Assembly (NCBI GenBank): GCA_028707745.1
Contig: JAQWAJ010000023.1
Span: 1 to 11,339 of the forward strand
Source of the DNA: Bacteroidales bacterium
GTDB lineage: Bacteria > Bacteroidota > Bacteroidia > Bacteroidales > UBA12481
Length of the DNA: 11,339 nucleotides
Reading direction: 5' to 3'
The position numbers and the translations under genes were made by a program. The notes beneath the pieces were generated by a model. It was not told where the DNA came from, did not search any database, and saw only the letters and a program-made list of their open reading frames with translations. Below, in pieces: positions 1 through 6,635 of this stretch; the first letter of the stretch is position 1; the number at the start of each line of letters is the position of its first letter.

Positions 1-1647
1 GGTACCCCCGAAAGTGTTATACCCGTATTTGATGAAATCCGTTGAATCGGCATAAGGAGCCGAATAGTGACAGAGCCACGTGGAGAGATACCACGAAGTT
101 TTTTCGGCTTTGGCGATATAGGAGCTATCGCCGGTCACTTCATTCAGCATCAAAGCGCTCCGCAGCATCGGCAAAGAGGATTCCTTATCGATACACCAGG
201 TATCCAGAGCACCGGCAGAAGTAAATCCCAGCTTGGAAAAATCATCGAAATAAAAATCATAGGCCCGCCGGGCAGATGCCAGATAAGCTTTATCACCGGT
301 AACCCGGTAGGCTTTAATCATGGCCGGAATGATGAATGCACCGATGGTGCCGTCGCGATAGAGACAAGCGCCCTCTTTGTTCCAGCCTTTTCCATATTGA
401 CCTGACGGCTGCTGGTCTTTGAGCATGAAATCACACAGTTTCAGGGCAGCTACTTTATAGTTTTCTCTTTCGAAGCCGGACTTTTTTACCAGTTCACACG
501 CTGCCAGAAACTCGAAAGCGGCATCTCCCAGGTTGCAGGCATCCAGTACCTCTTCGCTTTTCTCAATGCCGAGAATATAATCGAAATGATTGCGGATCAA
601 CCCATTGGGAAGCGGGCAATATTTTGCCCAGGTATCCAGACAGGCAATGGCATGATCGAGGGAAATCTGGTTTTTATTTCTCAGATAATCGGTCAGCAAA
701 GAGTTTGCAATAGAGAGATTCTGCCCGGCCCATCCGATTTCATACTTCCATCCCGGTCGCTGGATCCACTGGCCGTTGCGCAGCCACAGTCCGATGCTGA
801 ACCCTTTAAAAACACCCTCTTCGGCCCACAGACTTTCATTGACAAATCGGACCGCCCGGTTCCAGATTTCATCATCGTTACTTACCGGTATGGATGGGTG
901 AGGGATCATCTCCCAGGCTTTGGTGAGAAATACTTTCATGGCATCGTGCCGGGGCAGCACCGGAGTCACCACCAGTATCGAGCTGATTGTAAACGATTTG
1001 CCTGGCTCAATAGTCAAATTTCTCTTGAATCCCGGTCCGTATGTATCCCGGTTGATGTAAGTGTAAGGCAACTCCTCTTCAGGCCAGATCAGCCGATGGG
1101 TCGTTTTTTGTTCCTCCGGCATCAGGGAGCACGAAAAAGCGCTTTTCAGCGAGTCCATCTCACCCCATAAGGCTACGGCCCATTTTTTACCTTCGGAATA
1201 AGTGGCACCGGGTATAGCCGTTCGGGTATAGGAAAGGCTCCACCAGGTACCGTCCTTTTTATATCCTTTGATTTCCTTACCGCGTCCCCACTCATTTCCC
1301 TGATAGCTGACCGCCGGAATCATGAGGTAAGATGCGCTGTCGGCATGAACAAAATCCAGGGTCAGTCGCACCGAATCCATCGCCGAACCGGAGCGGTTGG
1401 TACAGGTGCGGATAATGCGAAAAACACCGCTGCTGATCTGCTCGATCCGGTCTTTGGTTTTGATACCCTCAGTGGTGAACGGAACCAAAAACCCGATGTT
1501 GTGTTCTCCGCAGAGCAGTGTTTGTTTGCCGTCTTTTTTGCTCCAGCGGTAAATACCCTCATCGGGCCTGCAATTTTGAATCATCAGTAATCCCATGACC
1601 ACTCCAATGGCCAGGATCAAAACAGGTAAAAAGGAGATTTTTTTCAT
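1..1647 (-). CDS. Membrane-anchored or secreted (alpha/alpha)6-barrel protein, glycosidase-like, 3' end cut by window edge
   Basis: This reading frame is open from an ATG at 1647 to the left edge: 549 codons without a stop, so the C-terminus is missing. Residues 5-25 form one hydrophobic segment (signal peptide or anchor). A Cys at 26 follows MIQN, which is not a normal lipobox. Residues about 30-230 read as beta-rich and Trp/Tyr/Gly-rich. From about 255 to the edge the sequence is helical with hairpin-like repeats, including the TGDKAYLASARRAYDFY and TGDSSYIAKAEKTSWYL stretches and the PGWKYEIGWAGQN stretch near 300. A beta-sandwich followed by an (alpha/alpha) barrel is typical of several glycoside hydrolase, epimerase and lyase families. 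I do not recognise the exact family and cannot assign catalytic residues, so carbohydrate processing at the cell surface is inference. The sugar kinase and permease farther upstream on the same strand fit this. Its upstream gap is filled by a heptad repeat array, and I see no clear promoter box. Confidence 0.8.
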   Translation of the reverse strand, partial: MKKISFLPVLILAIGVVMGLLMIQNCRPDEGIYRWSKKDGKQTLLCGEHNIGFLVPFTTEGIKTKDRIEQISSGVFRIIRTCTNRSGSAMDSVRLTLDFVHADSASYLMIPAVSYQGNEWGRGKEIKGYKKDGTWWSLSYTRTAIPGATYSEGKKWAVALWGEMDSLKSAFSCSLMPEEQKTTHRLIWPEEELPYTYINRDTYGPGFKRNLTIEPGKSFTISSILVVTPVLPRHDAMKVFLTKAWEMIPHPSIPVSNDDEIWNRAVRFVNESLWAEEGVFKGFSIGLWLRNGQWIQRPGWKYEIGWAGQNLSIANSLLTDYLRNKNQISLDHAIACLDTWAKYCPLPNGLIRNHFDYILGIEKSEEVLDACNLGDAAFEFLAACELVKKSGFERENYKVAALKLCDFMLKDQQPSGQYGKGWNKEGACLYRDGTIGAFIIPAMIKAYRVTGDKAYLASARRAYDFYFDDFSKLGFTSAGALDTWCIDKESSLPMLRSALMLNEVTGDSSYIAKAEKTSWYLSTWLCHYSAPYADSTDFIKYGYNTFGGT

Positions 1648-1683
1648 GCCGGATAGTTTCTGGCACGAATTTATTAAAGTTTA

Positions 1684-1774
1684 TTGGGTATCGGGTATCA
1701 GGTATCGGGTTTCGGGTATCGGGTATCGGGTGACGAGTGACGAGTGACGAGTGACGAGTGACGGGTTACGGGTT
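1684..1774. repeat. Tandem array of 13 heptamers
   Basis: Thirteen 7-base units sit in perfect register. On the plus strand there are seven of TCGGGTA type (1684-1732, with single-base variants), then four identical ACGAGTG units (1733-1760), then two ACGGGTT units (1761-1774). The last unit overlaps the stop codon of the minus-strand rhodanese gene (TAA at 1775-1773). The array fills most of the 125-base gap between that gene and the start of the next one. There are no unique spacers, so it is not a CRISPR array. Function unknown. Confidence 0.9.
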
Positions 1775-2453
1775 ACCGGGCTACCTGGAAACGGCCCGAT
1801 TTAACCTGATTCTGAGGCAGCACCAGACGGTAGAAGTAGAGGCCCGGGCTGAGTTCATGGCCATTCAGGGTAATCGCCCGGCCGGGAACCATTTTTTGGC
1901 TCAGCACTAAACTACCCAAAGCATTCAGAATTTCAATTTTTACTTCGCCTTCGAGGAATCCGCCAATTTCGAGTGTGGATAAATCAACTACCGGATTGGG
2001 ATATATCTTGACCATCAGCGAGCTGATCATGGCCTGGCCGATGCCTGAACCGGCACCCTTGACGGTCGGATATCCGGCAGCCTTCCAGGTATAAAGACCC
2101 CCCTGCAGATTGTAAACCGTTTTGAAGTTTTTGGCGATCATCTTATTGCAGGCCAAAACGCTGCGGGCACCGCTTCCGCAATAAACAAAATAGATTTTGC
2201 TCCTGTCGAGCTTGTCGATGGAATCGTTGAAAGAGCTGGAATTAACATCCAGATTTCTTGATTTATCGATCCTTTCAGCAAGATCTTCAGCTGATGTACG
2301 AACATCGAGGATGATAAAATCCGCTGAACCCTGATGATTTTTAATCAGGGTATCGGCCTGTGCAGCCGGAATACTTTTGTATGAGGTAGCGGTTTGTCCG
2401 ATTGCAGCTGATCCGGACAGAAAAACCATTAAGAAGAGTAGAATATGCTTCAT
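1773..2453 (-). CDS. Secreted rhodanese-domain protein with T9SS sorting domain
   Basis: The protein has 226 residues from the chosen start. Residues 1-20 (MKHILLFL...AAIGQ) are a signal peptide. Residues 22-130 are a single rhodanese domain with DVRT at 50-53, the active-site loop CGSGAR at 92-97 (Cys92 would carry the persulfide) and the usual NLQGGLYTWKAAGYP end. After a short Gly/Ser linker, residues 149-226 form a T9SS type A C-terminal sorting domain (IYPNPVVD, then LSPGLYFYRL and a basic end). The protein should therefore cross the outer membrane and be released or surface-attached; that destination is inferred from the family. An in-frame ATG lies 16 codons upstream, but the -7 promoter box at 2472-2479 falls inside that extension and the signal peptide begins at the inner Met, so the inner start is preferred. 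The sulfur donor and acceptor are unknown. A sensing or binding role is possible. Confidence 0.88.
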   Translation of the reverse strand: MKHILLFLMVFLSGSAAIGQTATSYKSIPAAQADTLIKNHQGSADFIILDVRTSAEDLAERIDKSRNLDVNSSSFNDSIDKLDRSKIYFVYCGSGARSVLACNKMIAKNFKTVYNLQGGLYTWKAAGYPTVKGAGSGIGQAMISSLMVKIYPNPVVDLSTLEIGGFLEGEVKIEILNALGSLVLSQKMVPGRAITLNGHELSPGLYFYRLVLPQNQVKSGRFQVAR

Positions 2454-2471
2454 CACCTTTGAATCATTTGA

Positions 2472-2504
2472 CAAAGATAGCATATTCCGTGCCGGAAACA
2501 CAAG
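2472..2504 (-). promoter_or_regulatory. Bacteroidota-type promoter for the rhodanese gene
   Basis: On the minus strand, TATCTTTG (2479-2472) matches the -7 consensus TAnnTTTG exactly. CTTG (2504-2501) lies 21 bases upstream as a one-mismatch -33 box (consensus TTTG). The box is 18 bases from the chosen ATG, which gives a very short leader and decides the start of the gene. Confidence 0.6.
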
Positions 2505-2534
2505 CGCAGGGGCGGGTGATCATCCGTCCCTGCG
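2505..2534. promoter_or_regulatory. 30-bp near-palindrome next to the rhodanese promoter
   Basis: The arms CGCAGGG and CCCTGCG enclose an inner CGG/CCG pair and a central TGATCA. Only two of the 15 symmetric positions mismatch, and both would be G-U pairs in a plus-strand RNA. It lies between the permease stop codon and the -33 box of the rhodanese gene. It could be an operator or part of a transcription terminator for the kinase-permease operon. No T-run follows it on the minus strand, so an intrinsic terminator is not well supported. Confidence 0.45.
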
Positions 2535-2571
2535 ATCTGTTAATAAAAATATTTTGCTTATTACCAGCGCC

Positions 2572-3744
2572 TTACGCAGCTTTTCGGGCATATAATCCGG
2601 CAAATAAAACATAAACCATACAGCCGACAACGACGAAAATACTGGCGGTTCCTCCATAATTCTGACTAACCATTCCCATAAGCGGAGGAATTACCGCTCC
2701 ACCCGAAACAGCCATAATCATCAGACCGGAGATTTCATTAATACGATCGGGCATTTTATTGGCGGTGATCGAGAAGATCAGCGGGAAGAGGTTACCTGAG
2801 CCCAAACCGGCCAGGAAGATGCAGATTTTCCCGATTAATGGAGTCGGAGCCAGGATCATGCCGATAAAGGCCATGATCGTAACCAGTGTGGTTATGATCA
2901 GGAAAGGTTTTGCTTTAATGAAGTTCAGCAGAACAGCACCCAGGAAACGACTGATCATCAGGGCGGCAAAATAGAAACTGATACCCACGGATGCCTCTTC
3001 CAAACTCAGGTTGAAGTTTTTCTGGAGATAGTTGGCGATATTCGAGTTCATCCCGACATCGGAACCAACCACCAGGAAGATGCCGAGTACCATCAGCAGA
3101 ACCAGCGGATTGCCGAGGAGTTTGAAGCAGGAGGTGAAAGTAGCCGGTTTCTGATCGGTTTTAACCTCATCGATTTTTGTTGCATACAGCCAGAATACAG
3201 CCAGAAATGAGGTGATGGCGTAAACGGCGAATACCAGTTTCCAGTCGCCTAACGAAGTGGCCATAACCGTTGCGATGATCGGTCCAAGCAATGAAATGAT
3301 GGCCTTAACAAACTGGGTGAGGCTCATGAAACTGGAGTATTTTTCGGTCGGGGTGACATCGTGCAGCAGCGGATTGGCGGCTACCTGAACGATGGTGTTA
3401 CCGATTCCGAGCAGAACAAATGCAACCAGCATCAACGGAAAAGCATATAAAGATGCCGACAGGAGGCTGAGCAACGGAACAATCATTCCGAGGCCGGTAA
3501 GTGCCATACCGATGTTGAGAATTCTTTTCTTACCGTATTTGTCCAGCATAATTCCGGTTGGTACCGATAGCAGGAAAAACCAGACAAACGTCATCGACGG
3601 GATCAGCTGGGCGATGGAATCGCTCAAACCGAAGTCCTTTTGGGCATATCCGGCCGAAACTCCCACTATATCTACAAATCCCATCACGATGAACGACATG
3701 AACACCGGAAGAATCTGTACCATTTTAATTTTTTGCGTTGACAT
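2572..3744 (-). CDS. MFS sugar permease, FucP/GluP type
   Basis: This is a 390-residue integral inner-membrane protein with the hydrophobic pattern of 12 membrane segments and a soluble loop around 190-205. Family marks are the loop GIMLDKYGKKR (64-74) between TM2 and TM3, VQVAANPLL (119-127), which corresponds to the conserved Asn-Pro region of fucose/glucose-galactose:proton symporters, and the C-terminal GSGNLFPLIFS (315-325) followed by SGLMIMAVSGGAVIPPLMG (339-357). Its likely role is proton-driven uptake of a hexose or related monosaccharide. The exact sugar cannot be read from the sequence. It starts 17 bases after the stop codon of the ROK kinase with no promoter box between, so the two are very probably co-transcribed and the kinase would phosphorylate the imported sugar. 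Length is slightly below the family's usual 410-440 residues, because both ends are short. Confidence 0.9.
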   Translation of the reverse strand: MSTQKIKMVQILPVFMSFIVMGFVDIVGVSAGYAQKDFGLSDSIAQLIPSMTFVWFFLLSVPTGIMLDKYGKKRILNIGMALTGLGMIVPLLSLLSASLYAFPLMLVAFVLLGIGNTIVQVAANPLLHDVTPTEKYSSFMSLTQFVKAIISLLGPIIATVMATSLGDWKLVFAVYAITSFLAVFWLYATKIDEVKTDQKPATFTSCFKLLGNPLVLLMVLGIFLVVGSDVGMNSNIANYLQKNFNLSLEEASVGISFYFAALMISRFLGAVLLNFIKAKPFLIITTLVTIMAFIGMILAPTPLIGKICIFLAGLGSGNLFPLIFSITANKMPDRINEISGLMIMAVSGGAVIPPLMGMVSQNYGGTASIFVVVGCMVYVLFAGLYARKAA

Positions 3745-3761
3745 GTGCTATTTATTTTAGG

Positions 3762-4700
3762 TTAGTTCATTTTTGCAACCAGCGGTTCCATTTTCTGCCA
3801 GTATGTCGGCTCGAGAAGTCGGGCGCTGCCAATCAGGGCGGCATTTTCCTTCAGCTCCGACCAGGCAATGGTGGTAGTGCAGTTCAGGTCGGCCAGCGCT
3901 TTTTCGAATGCCGGCAGGAAAAGGTCGGCTGCTCCGGCCATGTTGCCTCCGATAACCAAAACTTCAGCATGGAATAGATTGAGCCATGGGCCCAGAAAAC
4001 TGCCAATGCCCGAGCCATATTCGGTAAACAGGGCGGCAACTTTCGGATCCTTGCGGGCGATATCTGCTATTTCCTTAACACCTGGCAGGGTTTCACCGGT
4101 CAGCTTGGCATAATTGTTCACAAACCAGCGCGTCGAAAAGTAGTCGTCGGCTATACCCTCTTTATATTTCAGATGCCATACACAGCCCATCGGAGCGGTA
4201 TCTTCGCGGTCAACAACCGGAAGCCCGTCGTCGATAAATGCAGAACCGAAACCGGTTCCCAGGGTGATGGCCATCGATTTGGCGGTTTCTTCGGCAACTC
4301 CGATCCAGGCTTCACCAACGGCAAAAGCGGTGGCGTCGTTCATGTACCTGACCGGCATTCTGGCAGGTAATTTCAGGCGACTGCGGATTCCTTCCGAGAC
4401 ATTCACTCCGTAGAGGTTCAGGAATTTCTCCACCCGCTCAAATAGCGCAATCCCGTTTACATAATCGAATGGACCCGGCATGGCAAAACCGATCCCGGCA
4501 AGCTCATCGATAGTAATACCCAGGATAGACTGGCTGATCGCTTCAGCCCAAACGCCCAAAATCTTATCAGCAGATTCGGTATTATCGACACACAGGGTCA
4601 CCCTGGTTTCGGGTAGGATCATCTGGTGTTCGAGATCTATCAGGGCACAGGTAATGTGACTTCCGCCAATATCAGCGCCCACGGCATACTTTTCTTTCAT
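3762..4700 (-). CDS. ROK-family sugar kinase (glucokinase-like) lacking the ROK zinc motif
   Basis: This is a 312-residue cytoplasmic kinase that would transfer phosphate from ATP to a hexose. The phosphate-1 loop is GADIGGSH (8-15, Asp10). The catalytic region is RYMNDATAFAVGE (118-130), with Asp122 as the expected general base. Phosphate-2 is ITLGTGFGSAF (145-155), and the adenosine loop is VLVIGGNMAGA (247-257). There is no N-terminal helix-turn-helix, so it is an enzyme rather than a NagC/XylR-type repressor. The cysteine cluster CxCGxxGC that binds zinc in most ROK proteins is absent; the region holds only a single GCVWHL (172-177). It is the first gene of the kinase-permease operon. The 207-base divergent gap upstream holds its promoter, but I see only weak matches to a -7 box there. 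The substrate (glucose, mannose, allose or another) is not determined. Confidence 0.88.
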   Translation of the reverse strand: MKEKYAVGADIGGSHITCALIDLEHQMILPETRVTLCVDNTESADKILGVWAEAISQSILGITIDELAGIGFAMPGPFDYVNGIALFERVEKFLNLYGVNVSEGIRSRLKLPARMPVRYMNDATAFAVGEAWIGVAEETAKSMAITLGTGFGSAFIDDGLPVVDREDTAPMGCVWHLKYKEGIADDYFSTRWFVNNYAKLTGETLPGVKEIADIARKDPKVAALFTEYGSGIGSFLGPWLNLFHAEVLVIGGNMAGAADLFLPAFEKALADLNCTTTIAWSELKENAALIGSARLLEPTYWQKMEPLVAKMN

Positions 4701-4874
4701 TCTGTTAGTGTCTTTTTGTGTGTTTTTTCCGGATTTCGACCGCTAAAAATAATGATTTTGCATTAGCATTAACCGGGTTGGCATTTTTATTCAGATAATG
4801 TATCAGATCCTGACTGAGCTTTTTGCTTTATAACATTCGATTGCCAAAAACCGCTGCCGATATTTGTAGTGCCC

Positions 4875-4882
4875 TATCTTTG
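4875..4882 (+). promoter_or_regulatory. -7 promoter box for the M14 peptidase gene
   Basis: TATCTTTG matches the Bacteroidota -7 consensus TAnnTTTG and lies 25 bases before the ATG at 4908. No TTTG was found at the expected -33 distance, so only the -7 half is supported. The leader after it is A/T-rich with no Shine-Dalgarno sequence. Confidence 0.5.
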
Positions 4883-4907
4883 GCATTTGATTGACAAATA
4901 AAATATC

Positions 4908-6554
4908 ATGAAGATAACATCCCGGATTCTCCGATCACTTTTACTCGTCAGCCTGCTCTGCCCTACCCTGATTTTTCCGGCTAAGGCCCAGATGGCGGGT
5001 TTCAACCAAGCCCTGCTCACCAGGGCTGAGAAAACCAATTATCAGGAAACATCGATGAATGCAGATGTGGTGAAATTCATCGAAGCGCTGAAGGAAACCT
5101 GTCCGCTGGTTACCGTTGAGCAGTTTGGCACTACCAAACTGGGTAATCCATTGCAGCTGGTCATCATGGCCAATCCGAAAATCAGCAGCCCGGCAGAAGC
5201 GCTGGCATCAGGAAAACCGGTTATCTATATCCAATCAAATATACATGCCGGGGAGGTGGAAGGCAAAGAGGCATCGATGACGCTGATGCGTGATATCGCT
5301 TCAGGCTCAAGAAAGTATCTTCTTGATAATCAGATAATTTTATTCTGCCCGAACTACAATCCCGACGGGAATGACAAGCTGGCCGAAAACAACCGGTATT
5401 CGCAGGAAGGGAGTCCAAAACTGGCCGGAGTGAGGGAATCCGGCGAAGGGTTGGATTTGAACCGTGATGGGATGAAAGCCGCTTCAATCGAAATGAAGGC
5501 CTTGCTGAAAGGAGTGTTCAACCGCTGGGATCCGGCGCTGTTCATGGATATGCATGCCGATAACGGATCGTGGCACGGATATATCGATAATGTCGCTCCT
5601 TCATTCCAGTCGGCCGGACTGCCTGAGCCGGTCAGCTTCACTACGGGGATTATTAAAGATGCGTTTAAGTCGGTGCTCGACAAATCGGGACTGAATATTT
5701 TCTGGCACGGGTATCTGAGCATGAGGCCTGGCGAACAGCCGACGTTCACCTCTTACGATTACCGCCCGAGGTTTATTACGAATTACATCGGACTACGTAA
5801 CCGGATGGGAATTCTGAGTGAATCCTTTCCGCACGATCTGTTTGAAAAACGGATTTTATCGAATTATTATCTTCTCGTCAGCGTTCTGGAGTACACCGGC
5901 AGCCATGCTCAGGAAGTAAAGAACGTTGTTGCCGGGGCGGATCGGGCCACCATCGACCTGATCAAAACCCAGGCAGGCAAGATTCAGCGGGGGTTGAGCT
6001 ATGAACTGGCTCCGGAGCCCGAACTGATCAGTATGCTCATCCGGGAAACCTATTCCACCAAAGAGGCCAATGGCCGGGTCCGCCTGCATCCCACCGGTAA
6101 ACTGAACCGGATCGACAGTGTTAAACAATTCAACCATTTTGTTCCGGTTAAACTGGCCACGGTACCCAGGGCATACTACTTCCCGGCCAGGCTGACTGCT
6201 GTTGCCCGGAACCTTGAGGATCATGGTATTATTGTTCGTAAAACCGATAAAAAGATCAGTGTTGTAGGCGAGGAGTTCCTGATCACCAAACTAGTACAAG
6301 AACCGCAGAAGGGGCCTTGGGGGAATAAGAAAGTAGAACTGGAAGGCAATTTCCGGCCCGTAAAAAAGAGCGTGCCTGCCGGATCCTATTATGTCGATAT
6401 GGCTCAGCCCCTTGCCTGGCTGATTTTCTACCTGCTCGAACCGCAATCGGATGACGGTTTACTGTACTGGGATTTCTTCAATGACTATCTGAAGGAAAAG
6501 GGAATTGAGAAAGGGAATGTTGTTTATCCGGTGGTAAAAGCGATGGGGATTTAA
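4908..6554 (+). CDS. Secreted M14-family zinc carboxypeptidase
   Basis: The protein has 548 residues. Residues 1-28 are a signal peptide (basic start, hydrophobic LLLVSLLCPTLIF, end near AKAQ), so it acts outside the cytoplasm. The M14 zinc ligands are visible as His113 and Glu116 (NIHAGEVEGKE) and His216 (FMDMHADNGS). LNRDGMK (184-190) supplies the Asn-Arg pair that binds a substrate carboxylate, and GILSESFPHD (301-310) holds Glu305 as the probable catalytic acid/base. The catalytic domain covers about residues 40-335. About 210 further residues follow, an extension whose role I cannot name. Known family members trim C-terminal amino acids from peptides or hydrolyse cell-wall peptide bonds; which applies here is unknown. 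It is transcribed alone, divergent from the ROK kinase and convergent with the DUF4249-like gene. A TAA stop is followed within a few bases by repeats and a hairpin. Confidence 0.9.
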   Translation: MKITSRILRSLLLVSLLCPTLIFPAKAQMAGFNQALLTRAEKTNYQETSMNADVVKFIEALKETCPLVTVEQFGTTKLGNPLQLVIMANPKISSPAEALASGKPVIYIQSNIHAGEVEGKEASMTLMRDIASGSRKYLLDNQIILFCPNYNPDGNDKLAENNRYSQEGSPKLAGVRESGEGLDLNRDGMKAASIEMKALLKGVFNRWDPALFMDMHADNGSWHGYIDNVAPSFQSAGLPEPVSFTTGIIKDAFKSVLDKSGLNIFWHGYLSMRPGEQPTFTSYDYRPRFITNYIGLRNRMGILSESFPHDLFEKRILSNYYLLVSVLEYTGSHAQEVKNVVAGADRATIDLIKTQAGKIQRGLSYELAPEPELISMLIRETYSTKEANGRVRLHPTGKLNRIDSVKQFNHFVPVKLATVPRAYYFPARLTAVARNLEDHGIIVRKTDKKISVVGEEFLITKLVQEPQKGPWGNKKVELEGNFRPVKKSVPAGSYYVDMAQPLAWLIFYLLEPQSDDGLLYWDFFNDYLKEKGIEKGNVVYPVVKAMGI

Positions 6555-6569
6555 TTTACTCGTGACAAA

Positions 6570-6599
6570 CGTAACGCGTGACGATCGTGACGCGTTACG
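6570..6599. other. Hairpin in a convergent intergenic gap
   Basis: A perfect 10-bp stem (CGTAACGCGT, 6570-6579, paired with ACGCGTTACG, 6590-6599) encloses a 10-base loop that is itself nearly palindromic (ACGATCGT in the middle). It lies 15 bases after the stop codon of the peptidase and 36 bases beyond the stop of the convergent lipoprotein gene. It may terminate transcription from both sides, but no T-run follows on either strand. It shares the words GTGACG and GTTACG with the heptad repeats. Confidence 0.65.
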
Positions 6600-6607
6600 C
6601 TCTTCGG

Positions 6608-6628
6608 GTCACTCGTCACTCGTCACTT
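6608..6628. repeat. Second copy of the heptad repeat family (3 units)
   Basis: Three in-register 7-base units, GTCACTC twice and GTCACTT once, are the reverse complement of the ACGAGTG units found at 1733-1760. A related ACTCGTGAC lies at 6558-6566, just after the peptidase stop codon. Read in the direction of the gene upstream (the peptidase here, the rhodanese there), both arrays present CACTCGT after the stop codon. Confidence 0.75.
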
Positions 6629-6635
6629 CTTTCCC

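Noticed and set aside
1..6. GGTACC at the first base as a cloning junction
   Set aside because: It is in frame within the continuing minus-strand gene (Gly-Thr codons), and one restriction site at an edge proves nothing.
586..1170. A 194-codon plus-strand frame
   Set aside because: It lies entirely opposite the 549-codon minus-strand gene, has no domain sense and reads as an antisense shadow.
1684..1774. The repeat array as a CRISPR
   Set aside because: Units are 7 bases long and contiguous, with no unique spacers and no cas genes nearby.
2454..2501. A 16-codon longer start for the rhodanese gene
   Set aside because: The -7 box TATCTTTG lies within this stretch and the signal peptide starts at the inner Met, so the longer form would probably not be transcribed with its start codon.
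3762..4700. The ROK protein as a NagC/XylR-type transcriptional repressor
   Set aside because: It has no N-terminal helix-turn-helix. The kinase motifs start at residue 8, so it is an enzyme.
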